Assembly (NCBI RefSeq): GCF_048771995.1
Contig: NC_133024.1
Span: 21,151,001 to 21,215,000 of the forward strand
DNA length: 64,000 bases
Origin: Taeniopygia guttata
Taxonomy: Eukaryota > Chordata > Aves > Passeriformes > Estrildidae
Direction of reading: 5' to 3'
The notes below the pieces were generated by a model that saw only the letters and a list, made by a program, of their open reading frames with translations, did no database searches and was not told the DNA's origin. Position 1 is the stretch's first letter. The number at the start of each line of letters is the position of its first letter. Positions 61,755 through 64,000 of the stretch are shown here, in pieces. The position numbers were made by a program, and so were the translations under genes.

Positions 61755-63767
61755 ATGGGTCAATTCCCCCGGGGATGGATCATTTGGATCACTTGTGAAA
61801 TCAAGGCATTGATTAGAAAAATGCAGAAAATATTTCAGAATTAAGTACCTCTGAGTCAGTGAAAAAGCTGTAGAGCAAGAGGACATAATGAAATTCCCAG
61901 CCCTTCCCTTCACAAACCGTCAGTATGAGTGCTAAATTGAGCTCTTCTCCTTTGTTGTTTCATTTACCATTAACATAACCTATCATTAAATACATCAATA
62001 AAACCATACTAGGATGCCAAATATAAGGTAATATCTGCATAGAGGAGCATATATAAAGGTATCATGACAATACAAGAGTTTCCTCAAACCCTGGGCAACA
62101 TTTAACAGAGATGGTCCCACACGCTGCAGAAAAAGATGCCACAGCTGCCACTAAAGCAATGAGCAATACATGGTGTGAGGAGACGGTCACAGGATCATAT
62201 GTAAGAAAATGTGGAGTGAGTAAGGAAGGAAAAGGACAGCCAATTGGAAAAAGGGCAGAAAACTCCAGATGTGCATGAAGAAGAAAGAAGCAGAAAGCCC
62301 CTCAATAAGGGAGCTTTTTAGAATAGACTTCTAAGTTGAAAAGGCATAATTTACCACTGACACGCTGGGTGGGACTTAAAAAAAAGTGGGCAGTCCACAA
62401 AAAAAAAAAAAAAAAATTATTTGATTAGCTGCAGGAACTGGAAGAATCTGCACAAAGTCACATACCTAAAAAAACAACCCTGACGTGGTCTAAATTCAAT
62501 AGGTGCTGTTTTTCTTTCCTTAAGCAGCAGCATTCAGTCACTAATACTGTGGGACTCCAAGACTGTAGGTTTTCCTCCAAAAGAGACCACAGTCCTCAGG
62601 AGGCAGATAAAAAAATTTTAGGGAACAGAACTGAAGCAATAGAATCACTCCAGAGGCAAGATAAAGAGTGCCTGTTGTAAGCAGAACATGGACTTTAAAC
62701 TCTGTCTCATGCTTTCTCAAAAACACTTCTAATTGATTTTGTTAGAATTTCAAGCTCAAGAAGCATCATGACAAAGACAACAGTCAGAGAAGAGAGAGGC
62801 TGTATGGTCACTCTGTGTTTCTGCTGCTGTGAGTAGACCTCATCTCACTGTTAAATAATTTCAGAGCCACTGGGACCAGACCTTTTCCAGAGCAAATTGC
62901 TCAGTAAAGAAAGAACAACTGTAAATTTGTGTGCCAGGAGCCAGAAGATGCAATGCAATTTCAATGAAACCTGGCGTCTTTCTGCAGGAGAAGGTATTGC
63001 AGCCCTAACTCATTACCAACCCTGATCCTTTTTTATTAGGTTATCCCTAATTTATTGATTACTCAGTCCTTTAAAATACCTTTTTCTAAGAAAATTATGA
63101 AATAACTATTTCACTATTTAAAAAATGCAAGAAGCACATTTTGTTTGCTGCAGTATATAGCTATTGAATCATTAGAGTTCAAAATACATTTCCAAATACA
63201 TTTCCCAGTCTTTCAGGATAAGAAGGATGCCTAGGGAAAGGTTTACATTATTTTTTATTTCTGGAGTAAGAAATAAGTAATTGTCTTTTCAACTTTTGCT
63301 TCAGGAGTGTACAGGTGAAGATAGTGAATCTTTGATGACAAATATTTGTCTAAATGCAATACTTAGAACTATATGTTTGAAATGCCTGTTTCCTTTTCCC
63401 TTCCCCAAGGAGTCAGATATAATAAATTTAATACTTTCAACATCTTTCCCAGGAAAAACAACTATCCCAAGAAAACCACATAAGAACTAGTCCAGGAATG
63501 AGGAAGTAAAGAATGACATTTACTTTCCCCCTCTTAATAATGGTACATTGCAGGTAAGTGATCATATTCATAAAACTAATTTTTGAACTTCAGTTTAGCC
63601 AAGAATTCTTCTACCATATAATGTTTTTAATTAGCTTTCTAAGTAATTGTTTTTAATCAACCATAAGCAGTGTACTACTCATAAACAGTGTGATTTTCCA
63701 TTTTAACCAGCAAGCAGCAAAGGTTTTTTTACAGACTGCTACTGTTAAATAGACTGGGAAAAATCAC
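61755..63767. other. Stretch with no supported gene, right of the tRNA block
   Basis: AT-rich sequence with an A run near 62400-62415. By mammalian gene order GPR15 and CLDND1 would be expected further to the right, but I see no exon of either here. Confidence 0.6.
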
Positions 63768-64000
63768 TGTTCTGGTTTGAAAGCAAAACCAGTGAGAGAC
63801 TCCAAGTCAGAAATACAATTTATTGGGAAAAGGGAAAAAGACAAAAATACATGCAATGATACAAAAGGAAGACCACTGACAAAGTCAGAATACAACCTGA
63901 CAACCCTTTGGCCAGTGTGCTGGTAGCAGTCCAAATTGGAGTGGCTAAAGTCCTCTTGGAATGGCAGATATGGTTGCCCTGTTTTCTCAGAAACCTGTGG
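63768..64000 (-). mobile_element. LTR-like element cut by the window edge
   Basis: From TGTTCTGGTTTGAAAGC onward the sequence resembles the terminus of a bird endogenous-retrovirus LTR that I recall as common in songbirds. On the minus strand it carries AATAAA about 45 bp from this end, which suits the R-U5 end of a minus-oriented LTR. The other end, any target duplication and any internal genes lie outside the window. Confidence 0.6.

Noticed and set aside
61506-61913. Open frames of 112 and 128 codons on opposite strands
   Set aside because: GC-rich composition artefact with no recognisable family or splice context.
61755-64000. Search for GPR15 or CLDND1, expected near CPOX by mammalian gene order
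   Set aside because: No seven-helix receptor frame or claudin-like exon is readable on either strand in this interval.

Overview
This is vertebrate nuclear DNA, almost certainly from a bird. Three things point that way: split genes with GT/AG introns, abundant CR1 LINE fragments in both orientations, and several endogenous-retrovirus long terminal repeats (LTRs). The short introns also fit a bird. Young solo LTRs and the LTR start at the right edge look familiar from songbirds, but that finer placement is a weak inference. I found no plasmid, phage, CRISPR or operon structure.

Two protein-coding genes are supported, lying head to head. On the minus strand, the start of ST3GAL6 (type 2 lactosamine alpha-2,3-sialyltransferase) enters from the left. 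Its first coding exon is 821-920 and encodes the cytosolic tail and signal-anchor. A CpG island at about 19.43-20.06 kb is its probable promoter, so about 1-20 kb is mostly ST3GAL6 intron and the rest of the gene lies before position 1. On the plus strand, CPOX (coproporphyrinogen-III oxidase, heme synthesis) is complete: seven coding exons from 51304 to 60011, 401 codons, open throughout, with a GC-box CpG promoter in front and a poly(A) signal at 60401. The ST3GAL6/CPOX divergent pair is also the arrangement known in mammals.

The roughly 31 kb between the two promoters (20.06-51.2 kb) has no supported gene. It holds CR1 pieces and two solo LTRs; a third solo LTR lies in ST3GAL6 intron 1. 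All three solo LTRs carry perfect 6-bp target-site duplications. Two of them (11645-12260 and 40828-41445) are the same family, same orientation and about 96% alike by eye. The third (31508-32044) is a different family.

Right of CPOX is a CpG-rich block (about 60.9-61.75 kb) with an intact minus-strand tRNA-Asp(GTC). Beside it is a decayed tRNA-Ile-derived gene whose anticodon now reads AAC. The window ends inside another LTR-like element starting at 63768. I did not find an undescribed biological system. The most noteworthy items are the solo-LTR pair, the anticodon-shifted tRNA relic, and the CR1 inverted pair abutting the CPOX promoter.
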